DNA of 64,000 nt from NCBI RefSeq assembly GCF_937873765.1, contig NZ_CALMZC010000021.1, forward strand, positions 25,342-89,341, in the 5' to 3' direction. Of this stretch, positions 48,075 to 55,022 are shown in pieces (the first letter of the stretch is position 1; every line of letters begins with the position of its first letter). A model generated the notes under the pieces. It had not been told where the DNA came from. It made no database searches and saw only the letters and a program-made list of their open reading frames with translations. The position numbers and the translations under genes were made by a program. The stretch is from an uncultured Thiothrix sp. (lineage in GTDB: Bacteria; Pseudomonadota; Gammaproteobacteria; Thiotrichales; Thiotrichaceae).

Positions 48075-48118
48075 TGAAATGTTTTCAATGAATGTTTAAA
48101 TAAATTGAAATTATTTCA
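48075..48118. promoter_or_regulatory. Paired TGAAAT-type palindromes, probable operators
   Basis: TGAAATGTTTTCA (48075-48087) and TGAAATTATTTCA (48106-48118) agree at 11 of 13 positions, each nearly symmetric. Their centres are 31 bp apart, about three helical turns. They sit in the 85-bp space between the DUF29 gene and the attenuator, where the promoter of the coupled operon should be. A repressor binding both on one DNA face is the simplest reading. Confidence 0.5.
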
Positions 48119-48119
48119 A

Positions 48120-48557
48120 CTACTCAGGCCAAAAATCTAATTCTAAGAGTTGATCAAATCCCCACGGACAGTCTGCCGGGAAGGTCGATTCTGGAAACCC
48201 CGTTTCATCTGAAGCTAAACCGCGCCCTAAAGCATAACCATCTATTATAAACTCGGTCACTTTGGCCTTTAGGCTGGGATTTTGTTTCAAGTGGAGCTGT
48301 ATCATCCGGCGCTGTTCTCGGATCGTTCTAATCCAACTTTGGCCTCTAAATTCGGGTTGATACTGCCATTTCAGCAAATGCCCTAACAGAATACCCAAGC
48401 GGCTCAAGAGTTCACGCCGTTCTGATGCACCCATGTTTTCCACCTCCTCGATCAGATGGCTCATATCGACTTGATCTAATTTGCCCGCCCGCAACAGGGC
48501 AGCCTGCTCTTGTGTCCAACCGTAATAATCACTTTCGTAGTTCGTTGCTATACCCAT
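48120..48557 (-). CDS. DUF29-family protein
   Basis: The 145-residue helical protein matches the DUF29 pattern: YYGWTQEQAALLRAGKLDQV, HLIEEVENMGASERRELLSR, LGILLGHLLKWQYQPE, WIRTIREQRRMIQLHLKQNP and a C-terminal FPADCPWGFDQLLELDFWPE. The family is widespread in cyanobacteria and proteobacterial mobile DNA; its function is unknown. It stands between the ProQ/FinO gene and the operator pair with good spacing (ggaggt upstream of the ATG). Confidence 0.85.
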   Translation of the reverse strand: MGIATNYESDYYGWTQEQAALLRAGKLDQVDMSHLIEEVENMGASERRELLSRLGILLGHLLKWQYQPEFRGQSWIRTIREQRRMIQLHLKQNPSLKAKVTEFIIDGYALGRGLASDETGFPESTFPADCPWGFDQLLELDFWPE

Positions 48558-48605
48558 GATTGACCTCCTAAGACTTGGGTCTTATTGGATTGTAGACCGT
48601 TGCGC

Positions 48606-49127
48606 TCAAGTCGCCAACCAACGCCCGGCCAACTCGCGCTCTTCAGGAAGTATCATCCCATCCGTTGAACCATCCAAGTTAAAACGTTGCCCACCTTGTC
48701 CGACTTTCAGCAAATAATCACGCTGGTGAGTGTGTTTAAACAGCAGCTTTTGCACCACCCGCTTAGAGGCGCTTAAGTGTTGGTCTGCAATCAGTTGGAA
48801 AATCTGGCGTTCAATCCCCCGTGCTAGGGGTTGGCGCTCCCGCCACACCGCAAAAGCATTCAAAGCTGCATTGAGGTTATCGACTCGCACATCAGAGGGC
48901 GCGATTAAGGGTTTCTTAGGAACAGGCTTGCGCGGTTTGTTGGGCTTTTTCGGGGGCGCTTTGGCTTTGGGTTTGGCTAGCGCATAAGGCTGCACTTGTT
49001 CACGCTTGATGATGCGCTTATTACCGCGTGAAACGGTCTTGGTGGCTTGGTCTGGTTTTGATGTTTGCTCTGTACTGGGTAGAGCTTTGGGCTTAATGCT
49101 CAGCGTTTTACGCGGTTGGTCGGTCAT
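48606..49127 (-). CDS. ProQ/FinO-domain RNA-binding protein
   Basis: The protein has 173 residues from the ATG at 49127; the longest frame begins 171 nt upstream inside the hairpin region without a site. The first 80 residues are a basic Lys/Pro-rich disordered tail (KAPPKKPNKPRKPVPKKP). The C-terminal 90 residues carry the ProQ/FinO domain: LNAALNAFAVWRERQPLARG, SKRVVQKLLFKHTHQRDYL, GQRFNLDGSTDGMILPEERE. These proteins bind structured RNAs with a stem and 3' tail and stabilise or pair antisense RNAs, as FinO does in F plasmid control. Its location next to the element's hairpin array is suggestive. Confidence 0.85.
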   Translation of the reverse strand: MTDQPRKTLSIKPKALPSTEQTSKPDQATKTVSRGNKRIIKREQVQPYALAKPKAKAPPKKPNKPRKPVPKKPLIAPSDVRVDNLNAALNAFAVWRERQPLARGIERQIFQLIADQHLSASKRVVQKLLFKHTHQRDYLLKVGQGGQRFNLDGSTDGMILPEERELAGRWLAT

Positions 49128-49264
49128 CTTGATTACTCGTGCTTCTTGTCGAGATTTTCCCGCCTTGGCTTGACGGGTGTTGTCAGTGGTGATTTTAGCA
49201 GAAGAGGCGTTCCGTCCAAAACTCTCAAAAATGAGACTATAAAGTGCAAAGCAGAAGTTAATGG

Positions 49265-49655
49265 GATGCCTCCAAGTTTGGAGGGATGTCCCTATCAACG
49301 TTTACGCTCCTGAAAACTTAGGAGATCACTGAAATGCGGGAAAATCCCGTATTTAACTGCTGGCTAAGCCCTTCTGTCACTTTCCCTAATCCCCCCGATT
49401 CGGGGTATTTGAGCTTAAAACGGCATCGGGGGATTTTGGGGACGTTTTGGGGGACACCTCAAAACCGAGTAGTCCACTTTCAAAGTGAGAAAATCTCACA
49501 TTGCTGTACTGGTTCAACCTATCCAAATTCCTCAGAAACGAGGGATTAAACTCCGATAAAAACCGGAACTTAGCTCTACAGATTAGTAGAGCATTCCTCA
49601 ATTTGAGGAGACCTAACTGCTCCCTCAATTCAAACTCCGAAGAATACCGGATCAC
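49265..49655. repeat. Array of ten or more short hairpins, non-coding
   Basis: The 524-bp gap between the ProQ/FinO start and the next gene is filled with small inverted repeats. The main ones are CCTCCAAGTTTGGAGG 49269-49284; CTCCT/AGGAG 49307-49324; CGGGA/TCCCG 49337-49349; CCCCGATTCGGGG 49393-49405; CACTTTCAAAGTG 49475-49487; GTGAGA/TCTCAC 49485-49499; CCTC/GAGG 49530-49543; GCTCTAC/GTAGAGC 49573-49592; CCTCAATTTGAGG 49596-49608; and two TCCG/CGGA units at 49552 and 49636. The CGGGA and GTGAGA units share flanks and an AAA loop but have compensated stems. No continuous reading frame explains it. Confidence 0.7.
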
Positions 49656-49912
49656 TCGTAATAAGCAGCAATTGGGTCACCGTCAATCGTTTCAATCTTC
49701 ACTCTAAATGAACTAATGGTTGATATATACCTCCCACCCTCCCACTCAAATGACACTATCCTTGCTGATTGCGGCGCTTTACTCCAAGCAACCCTTGCAG
49801 TATTACAAATACTAATCACGTCTTTTTCTGTACGGACTTTACGTGCTTTCTTGCGTGCTGGACTTTTCGGTTTTTCCTGCTTGTCTAAGATGCTTTTACC
49901 CATCGTCTTCAC
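49652..49912 (-). CDS. Small basic hypothetical protein, 86 residues
   Basis: I do not recognise it. A Lys/Arg-rich N-terminus (SPARKKARKVRTEKDV) is followed by a beta-prone domain (RIVSFEWEGGRYISTISSFRVKI). It could bind nucleic acid. AAGGTGAAG precedes the ATG. An ACTGAC/GTCAGT hairpin (49921-49936) lies just upstream of it. Its end abuts the hairpin array. Confidence 0.5.
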   Translation of the reverse strand: MKTMGKSILDKQEKPKSPARKKARKVRTEKDVISICNTARVAWSKAPQSARIVSFEWEGGRYISTISSFRVKIETIDGDPIAAYYE

Positions 49913-50292
49913 CTTAAAATACTGACCCTAGTCAGTTGTTAATAAATCCATTTAATTTTATCAGCGCCGTAGGAGGCTTGCTCCAAGCGCATGGTTTCCG
50001 CTGCATTTTTGGCAGTTTCAGTTTTTTTTCTGCAAAAACATAACCAAAACCCTTCATTTTCACCTCAATGTAACCGCGTGTAACCAGTCCGCAACCCACA
50101 TAAACCACGATAACTTACTGATTAATAAGGATGTAACCGCTGTAACCAATGTAACCGCTCAAAAAAGCAGGAAGTGAATGTAACGCACTAACAAAGAAAT
50201 ACTGCATCCATAAGCTCTATTAATAATAATAAGTTAAAGTAAAAAGACACTATCTATCTATTTTATGGCTACAGGTTACTTTCTGATAACCA
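49913..50292. other. Non-coding region, 380 bp, containing the left arm of the iteron repeat
   Basis: No gene is seen. It holds an ACTGACCCTAGTCAGT hairpin at 49921-49936, the 99-bp left arm of the large inverted repeat (50068-50166), one extra degenerate iteron (TGTAACG near 50178), and an A+T-rich stretch at about 50200-50265 with runs of AATAATAA. An A+T-rich tract beside iterons is a typical unwinding element of a replication origin. Confidence 0.55.
50068..50166 (+). repeat. Left arm of a perfect 99-bp inverted repeat with five TGTAACC iterons; candidate origin
   Basis: All 99 bases match the reverse complement of 50523-50621. TGTAACC (GGTTACA on the other strand) occurs at 50069, 50079, 50132, 50141 and 50150, mostly with a 9-10 bp period. 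The arm is non-coding and lies downstream of the replication genes. In phage P4 the alpha protein recognises repeated GGTGAACA-like sites in two separate blocks (ori and crr); this layout is similar in principle. Confidence 0.8.
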
Positions 50293-50673
50293 TTACTCAG
50301 CGTTACCCCTTAACCTAAAGTCCATACACCGTCTCCAGCGCTGGCTATCTAGTTCAGGCCATAAACCACCATACTTAGTGGGATGCCTGCACCGTTTCCA
50401 CCAATACCCACATGCTTGGCACTGAATCATGCCATCCTCATCAGGCATCAGGTCTGTTTTTGCGCGGGAAATAATCGTCTTGGCAACCTCCTTCCCCACG
50501 CTGTTTTCATTGCACTTCTCTGTTTTTTGAGCGGTTACATTGGTTACAGCGGTTACATCCTTATTAATCAGTAAGTTATCGTGGTTTATGTGGGTTGCGG
50601 ACTGGTTACACGCGGTTACATCGGTCATTGACTGAGCGGTTAACAGCTCAGTCATAGGACGGAAGCGGGACAT
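50293..50673 (-). CDS. Zinc-ribbon-like protein whose N-terminal codons form the other iteron arm
   Basis: The 126-residue protein is unknown. Codons 18-51 lie within the 99-bp inverted repeat, giving a Thr/Val/Asn-rich stretch (DVTACNQSATHINHDN, DVTAVTNVTAQ) shaped by DNA rather than protein constraint. The C-terminal part has CQACGYWWKRC and a later Cys with PTKYGGLWPELD, a possible zinc site. It shares a TAATG with the helicase gene upstream. The part after the repeat looks like a real folded domain. Confidence 0.6.
   Translation of the reverse strand: MSRFRPMTELLTAQSMTDVTACNQSATHINHDNLLINKDVTAVTNVTAQKTEKCNENSVGKEVAKTIISRAKTDLMPDEDGMIQCQACGYWWKRCRHPTKYGGLWPELDSQRWRRCMDFRLRGNAE
50523..50621 (-). 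repeat. Right arm of the perfect 99-bp inverted repeat, inside a coding sequence
   Basis: This is identical, in inverse, to 50068-50166, with a 356-bp spacer. GGTTACA iterons read forward here. The match begins and ends sharply, with the flanking bases different. Perfect identity over 99 bp implies recent duplication, gene conversion or continued selection on both copies. See the left arm for function. Confidence 0.8.
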
Positions 50674-52001
50674 TAGTCCTCACCCCCAACAATAGAAGAA
50701 TCAATATGATAGACGCGAGCTAGTGTCATTTCTGCATCGGGGTTTTGAGCATCACGTGAATAGAACCGCTCTAATACAGTTCGCCGTCCATCCCCTTTAG
50801 TGATTAGATACTGATGTTTCAGTAGTACCGCAATGACTTGCTTCTTATCAAAGCCCGGCTTAGCACATAACTCTGCTTCCAAGCGTTTGGGTAAAACAAA
50901 AAAATCCCCTTTACCATCACGCCAGCCCATTCGGTACATCACTTTGTCATCTTGAGGGCGAAGATTTCGATAAGCATATTGTGCTGCACCATTCGCTTCA
51001 AAGTGATTGCGTAGATACCGTAAAATATCCGCCTCTTCTTGGTTGCCTGTACCGCCCCGCGATTCAATCCAAGCATGAAAGCACAGTGCTATACCTTCTC
51101 CTGCCTCACCTTCACGCCAGCCTGTCAAACCGAAGTCAGTAGCCAACTCTCCCGCCGCTGCTAAAGTAGCAAACGAATCCGCCACCCGCCCCACTTGCGA
51201 ATCAGCTCCAACAGGTAGATAGTTCTTTTTAAATTGCTCACGATAACTTTTAATGGTTTGTAAGTGAGTGGGGCGGTCTTGCACCAGTTGCTTTAAGTAA
51301 GCACGAAAAGCTGTCCCATGCTGCTGCTGAGTAGCTTCTTTAAGCTGATCCGCAAACTCGCGCCCATTACTCATGCCATCCGGTAAACGCTCAAATAAGC
51401 CCAAACCTCGGCCTGCATCCGCCGGTATATCAATCACCCGCACCGCTTGCCCTGCTTTCATTCGCTGGTTGTTTTGTGCCATTACATCCGCTAAAGATAA
51501 TTCCCCATTACTTAAGATAATCAAGCGCCAGCGCAATACTTCGCGCAACGTAATATTGCGCGTCTGGCGTAACTTGCCCTGACCATTGTTCAGCGTGTAG
51601 GTACTCACACCAATGTCTTTAGGTTCAGACTCACCTATTTCATCGAGGCACAGCAAGTTATCATTATGGCGTGCTGCTACACTCTCCAAAGCTGAGGCAG
51701 TCGCACGCCATGTATGGGTACTTTGCGGACTACCGATAACAGACTTACCCACACGCTGCGCGTTTGTTTTACCAATACTTGAAGCACCACGTAGGTGTAG
51801 CGTGAAGCTCTGTTGATCAAGTGGAGTCAGCCAAGGCGCAGCAAAAGCAGCACAGATACCCAAAATTAAGCGTGAATTACCCGCGCAGGGTTTAGCGACT
51901 AACTCACGCCACGCCTCTAGCGTTCCTGCTTGCTCATAACCGCTTAGCGTTGAATCTTCAGTTTGCAAAACGATACGTTCTTGTTTAACCAGCATTGCCA
52001 T
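50673..52001 (-). CDS. DUF927-type helicase, C-terminal part (split gene)
   Basis: The 442-residue P-loop ATPase has Walker A in LRGASSIGKTNAQRVGKSV near residue 75, Walker B LLCLDEIGES near residue 118 and a sensor-like LIILSNGELSLAD. These are features of DUF927 superfamily helicases of mobile elements. The family usually has the region before SGYEQAGTLEAWRELV fused in one polypeptide; here it is a separate gene 3 nt upstream. GGAG before the ATG supports independent initiation. It is likely the replicative helicase of the element, with the primase two genes upstream. Confidence 0.85.
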   Translation of the reverse strand: MAMLVKQERIVLQTEDSTLSGYEQAGTLEAWRELVAKPCAGNSRLILGICAAFAAPWLTPLDQQSFTLHLRGASSIGKTNAQRVGKSVIGSPQSTHTWRATASALESVAARHNDNLLCLDEIGESEPKDIGVSTYTLNNGQGKLRQTRNITLREVLRWRLIILSNGELSLADVMAQNNQRMKAGQAVRVIDIPADAGRGLGLFERLPDGMSNGREFADQLKEATQQQHGTAFRAYLKQLVQDRPTHLQTIKSYREQFKKNYLPVGADSQVGRVADSFATLAAAGELATDFGLTGWREGEAGEGIALCFHAWIESRGGTGNQEEADILRYLRNHFEANGAAQYAYRNLRPQDDKVMYRMGWRDGKGDFFVLPKRLEAELCAKPGFDKKQVIAVLLKHQYLITKGDGRRTVLERFYSRDAQNPDAEMTLARVYHIDSSIVGGED

Positions 52002-52004
52002 TGG

Positions 52005-52457
52005 TTATTCTCCAATTACTTCATCAGGTAATACATACATGCCGCCTAACTGCCAGCCGATAGTGAACACAGTTCTTACCGTCGCTTGGATATTGGCATT
52101 GGACTCTTGTAGGTAGGTTAATAAATGCTCTTTGCTGTACCTTTTAGTGGAGACCATCAAGCCACCCGCTAAGAGCTTTTTACGGATTTCCACGCCATCC
52201 CCCGCCAGTAGTTCAAAGGGCATGACCCATTCATGCGGAACTCGATCTCGGTCAGTCCATGCCAGCAACAATCCGTGATTGTTGCTAGTAGAGTCTCTGG
52301 AGCGAGCTACTACCTCAAATGGGTCACATATCCAAAGGGGCGCAGGTACTTGTGAGGTATCGCTACCCTGATGTTTAGCAGGTGGTTGGTAGTAAAGACC
52401 GGGCTTATATTTGCCGCCAACTTGCATAAAGTAGCAGCTTGGCTGGTACTCATTCAT
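52005..52457 (-). CDS. DUF927-type helicase, N-terminal part (split gene)
   Basis: In this 150-residue product, ICDPFEVVARSRD, LLLAWTDRDRVPHEWVMPF, LLAGGLMVSTKR and RTVFTIGWQLGGMYVLPDE are the start of the DUF927 domain, which in relatives continues straight into the ATPase. It stops right after LPDEVIGE. The downstream frame restarts 3 nt later with its own ribosome binding site. The ATG at 52457 overlaps the primase stop as ATGA. Either a frameshift split the gene or the halves work as two subunits. Confidence 0.75.
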   Translation of the reverse strand: MNEYQPSCYFMQVGGKYKPGLYYQPPAKHQGSDTSQVPAPLWICDPFEVVARSRDSTSNNHGLLLAWTDRDRVPHEWVMPFELLAGDGVEIRKKLLAGGLMVSTKRYSKEHLLTYLQESNANIQATVRTVFTIGWQLGGMYVLPDEVIGE

Positions 52458-53419
52458 GGGCATACCCCGCCGGACTCAATAAACCAATCATTCCAATCTG
52501 TACCCGTTGAGTCTGGTGCAAACTCAGGCAATAGCACCGAAGCTGAAACGATACGCGCCGCTTGTTCGGCCTTGTCTTTGCCCACATTCCCCGCTGCGTT
52601 AGAGCGGTCATTATCCGCTGCAAACACAATAGGAGTACTTGGGTAAGCCTGACGAACTGCCAGCCCCACAGGGAGCAAATTACCTGCATTCATCGCCGCC
52701 AAGGTGGCGCATTGTTTCCACTGATACACCGTGCAGGCCGTGGCTAAACCTTCACAGATATAAATAGCTGGACTACTTTCTAAGTCCCCAAAAGTATGAA
52801 ATACCCCTTTAGTGCGCCCACCCGATAAGAAGCGTTTACCACTATCGGATTTAATGAATTGCAGCGAATACAACGCACCCTCTATATCCCGCAACTCAGC
52901 CAATACACTATCTTTGTAAACCTTCAATCCTTGCGCGGATATCTGCTTACGCACCAAGTAAGGATGATCAGGCTTAGCAGGTATAGCAAGCGCCAACAAA
53001 TCACGGGCTTTGAGTGCGGCCTGCGTTTGTGCTTGCTGTGCTTCAGTTTGGCGCTGGAGACGCGCTTGGTGATATTGCTGCTTGAGGGCTTCACGCTCTT
53101 CCTCATTCAGTTGTTTACCGGACTTACTGCACCAAGTGTAAGATTCACCGGTTTTCCACGAACCCACCGCACCCGCTGCCACGGGATAACTAAAATAGAC
53201 ATACCAGCCATTTAGGGTGCTAGGCTTGTCACCTTCCACTTTAAAACGGTGAATATTGCCATCCGCGTCAATGATTGGAATAGGTAAACCATAGCTGGCT
53301 GCAAAGGCTTTAAACTCTTCCAAAGCCTGATAATTGCTTGTAAAATCAGGGTTCAAAGTTTTGATAGACTGTTTCTTACAGCCGCCCCCATAAGGCGGCT
53401 TTTTTGTTGATTGCATCAC
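52454..53419 (-). CDS. Toprim-domain DNA primase of the element
   Basis: In the 321-residue protein the N-terminal 100 residues bind nucleic acid or metal (FKVEGDKPSTLNGWYVYFSY, YTWCSKSGKQLNEEER). A charged helix at about 105-140 follows. The Toprim domain has the catalytic Glu in YICEGLATACTVY, the DxD-like motif VFAADNDRSN, and a closing DSTGTDWNDWF. This is the plasmid/phage-satellite primase type. It starts 10 nt after alpA and overlaps the DUF927 gene, forming one replication operon. Confidence 0.88.
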   Translation of the reverse strand: MMQSTKKPPYGGGCKKQSIKTLNPDFTSNYQALEEFKAFAASYGLPIPIIDADGNIHRFKVEGDKPSTLNGWYVYFSYPVAAGAVGSWKTGESYTWCSKSGKQLNEEEREALKQQYHQARLQRQTEAQQAQTQAALKARDLLALAIPAKPDHPYLVRKQISAQGLKVYKDSVLAELRDIEGALYSLQFIKSDSGKRFLSGGRTKGVFHTFGDLESSPAIYICEGLATACTVYQWKQCATLAAMNAGNLLPVGLAVRQAYPSTPIVFAADNDRSNAAGNVGKDKAEQAARIVSASVLLPEFAPDSTGTDWNDWFIESGGVCP

Positions 53420-53429
53420 GATAGCCCCC

Positions 53430-53660
53430 TTACGCTGAACCCTGCTTACATTGCTCTAACCAAGCATTCACTGCATTTAGCGACCATGCACGGGCGCGAG
53501 TGCCAATAGAAAATCCAGACGGAAAACGCCCTTCCTTCATTTCACGATAGATCGAGGTTTTCGATTTGCCTGTCAGTTGAATCAGCTCTGGAAGCTTGAC
53601 CGCTCGGTCTTGAACCTGCGGAATAGGAGCTTGTTGGATTGATTTGCCTTTAACTGCCAT
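53430..53660 (-). CDS. AlpA-family regulator / excisionase
   Basis: The 76-residue winged-helix protein shows VKLPELIQLTGKSKTSIYRE, REMKEGRFPSGFSIG and ARAWSLNAVNAWLEQCKQ, all AlpA signatures. AlpA proteins activate integrase expression and may act as excisionases in P4-like elements. It heads the replication operon. GGAG lies upstream of the ATG. TGTTAAACG repeats lie about 70-95 nt upstream. Confidence 0.9.
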   Translation of the reverse strand: MAVKGKSIQQAPIPQVQDRAVKLPELIQLTGKSKTSIYREMKEGRFPSGFSIGTRARAWSLNAVNAWLEQCKQGSA

Positions 53661-53727
53661 TGTTTTGTACTCCTTGGTACTGTGTTGAACAATGACAAAA
53701 AACTAATAAAAAACTATTGGCGAGTGG

Positions 53728-53755
53728 TGTTAAACGCGATAACTCTTGTTAAACG
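53728..53755. repeat. Two TGTTAAACG direct repeats upstream of alpA
   Basis: TGTTAAACG occurs at 53728-53736 and 53747-53755, 19 bp apart, in the 120-bp space between the AlpA gene and the unknown cargo gene. They are probably binding sites for a regulator of the replication operon. Two copies only, so significance is moderate. Confidence 0.45.
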
Positions 53756-53780
53756 TATTTATTTGTACATTTCAGTTGGC

Positions 53781-54749
53781 TTATTTGTACTTTTTATTTT
53801 TTTTGAATGCATAAGCACAAGCACTATATCTACAATGTTCTCTACCGTTAACCTCTATATATCGTTCATTATCTTTTCCGACCGCCTTCACGAAACCATA
53901 ACCTTGAACCTTGTTTTCTTTCGACCACAAGAAAAGTTGCTTCAATGAATTCGGTGGCTGGTTGCCTTCAGATTGGAGGATATAAGCAGCTATTAGGTCA
54001 TTGATAAGGCTCTTGGCTTTTCCTTCTCTGCCTGTATCTTCTTGACTTGGTGCTAAAGGCTTTACTGAGAACACCCTATCAAGGTCTTGTGTAAGAATCA
54101 ACACATCATCAATACTGAACTCTATCCAAGCCTCACTAGAACAATACTCAAAGTTCATATCACCAAAAACCTGATGAATTAATTGCTCTTTTCTAGCCAG
54201 TGAAGCCTGTCTGTCATCTGTACTAAGGCAATCATCAACATCCCTATCGCCAACCAGTAAACCCTGCCTACCATCCGCTAACATAGCTGTATGAGGCTCT
54301 GCCAAAGAGTCATTAACCATCCAGCGAACTTGATCACACTCAGAAGCGACCCGCAATAAATCGTGATCATCTACAACCTCATGCAAGCGCTTATTAACAA
54401 ACTCTCCCCATTGGACTTTTCCATCACCAGATCGAATCAGTGTATCAATACAGGGAGAGGTCAAAAATAAAGCTCCTTCATACTGCACAAGCACAGGCTT
54501 ACAAACAAACTTATGTTCAGGGTCAAAGATCTGCCCAGGCTCAGGATTATAATTAGGTATAAATTCTGGTTTGCTGAACATCCAAACGGAAATAGGTGTG
54601 TGCTGAAATATTGCGATACCCACCCCCGCCTTGGCACACCTGCTCAAAGTAGCCACTACATCGGGGTCATCATGTTCAGACGCTGCCAGACTCTTAGCTA
54701 CCCAAGACAATCGTTTAAATTCATTAATCTGGTAAGTTCTTTCAACCAT
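53781..54749 (-). CDS. Cargo protein of unknown function, 322 residues
   Basis: I do not recognise this protein. The ATG at 54749 follows AAGGGGTG; a longer frame to 54794 has no site. It is soluble and acidic, without signal or membrane segments. Notable parts are RCAKAGVGIAIFQHTPISVW, an Asp-rich patch (GDRDVDDCLSTDDRQ), IEFSIDDVLILTQDLDRVF, and a C-terminal YGFVKAVGKDNERYIEV followed by a Lys-rich tail. The last 60 residues look like a separate small domain. Its location at the element's edge, outside the replication operon, is where defence or fitness genes of such islands sit (inference). Confidence 0.7.
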   Translation of the reverse strand: MVERTYQINEFKRLSWVAKSLAASEHDDPDVVATLSRCAKAGVGIAIFQHTPISVWMFSKPEFIPNYNPEPGQIFDPEHKFVCKPVLVQYEGALFLTSPCIDTLIRSGDGKVQWGEFVNKRLHEVVDDHDLLRVASECDQVRWMVNDSLAEPHTAMLADGRQGLLVGDRDVDDCLSTDDRQASLARKEQLIHQVFGDMNFEYCSSEAWIEFSIDDVLILTQDLDRVFSVKPLAPSQEDTGREGKAKSLINDLIAAYILQSEGNQPPNSLKQLFLWSKENKVQGYGFVKAVGKDNERYIEVNGREHCRYSACAYAFKKNKKYK

Positions 54750-54785
54750 TACACACCCCTTCAAAGTGCATCCTTCAAAGAAAAT

Positions 54786-54839
54786 CAGCGCCAAGCGGTT
54801 TGAAGGTATCCCGCTGTTCAGTGATCAGCCTAGGCGCTG
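54786..54839. repeat. Nested, branched inverted repeats near the right end
   Basis: The outer stem CAGCGCC (54786-54792) / GGCGCTG (54833-54839) encloses AGCGG (54794-54798) / CCGCT (54811-54815) and GCTG (54813-54816) / CAGC (54826-54829), the last two sharing bases. It lies between the cargo gene and the arm-like repeat, with no gene. It could be a recombination-associated cruciform or the 5' leader structure of the cargo transcript. Confidence 0.4.
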
Positions 54840-54933
54840 TAGTGCAATTATAACTTAACATCAGTCTTTCATCTGATTGGCTTTATAGGCATGATTAGCA
54901 GCTAGAAATATTAGCTTTTACAGGGTCAGATTA

Positions 54934-54959
54934 AAAAATGTTGGTACTTTTGTTGGTAT
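54934..54959. repeat. Right-end copy of the 26-nt integrase-arm-like block
   Basis: The block has two GTTGGTA motifs (54940 and 54952) at the same 12-bp spacing as on the left. It matches 43061-43086 at 24 of 26 positions, in direct orientation. The two copies bracket the element about 65-120 bp inside the proposed cores. Confidence 0.65.
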
Positions 54960-55022
54960 GTCAATTTTTTAATTTGTGTTTTATGTTGTCATATCAGTAA
55001 GTTATTGAATATTATTGAGTGA

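Noticed and set aside
49402..49453. G-quadruplex from four G-runs on the + strand
   Set aside because: The first loop is 22 nt, and the same bases can pair with the C-run at 49391-49396. A quadruplex is possible but less simple than the hairpins.
49265..49655. CRISPR array in the hairpin region
   Set aside because: The units differ in sequence and spacing and there are no constant repeats with unique spacers, nor any cas genes.
49334..49707. Small open frames over the hairpin array (for example 49334-49549, 49386-49655, 49501-49707)
   Set aside because: None has a ribosome binding site, they overlap one another on both strands, and the inverted repeats explain the region better.
54901..54930. 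CTTTTACAGG near 54915 as the att core, matching CCTTTACAGG after tRNA-Met
   Set aside because: The match is short and the left copy belongs to the tRNA terminator stem; the tRNA 3' end and the GTTGGTA blocks give a better account.
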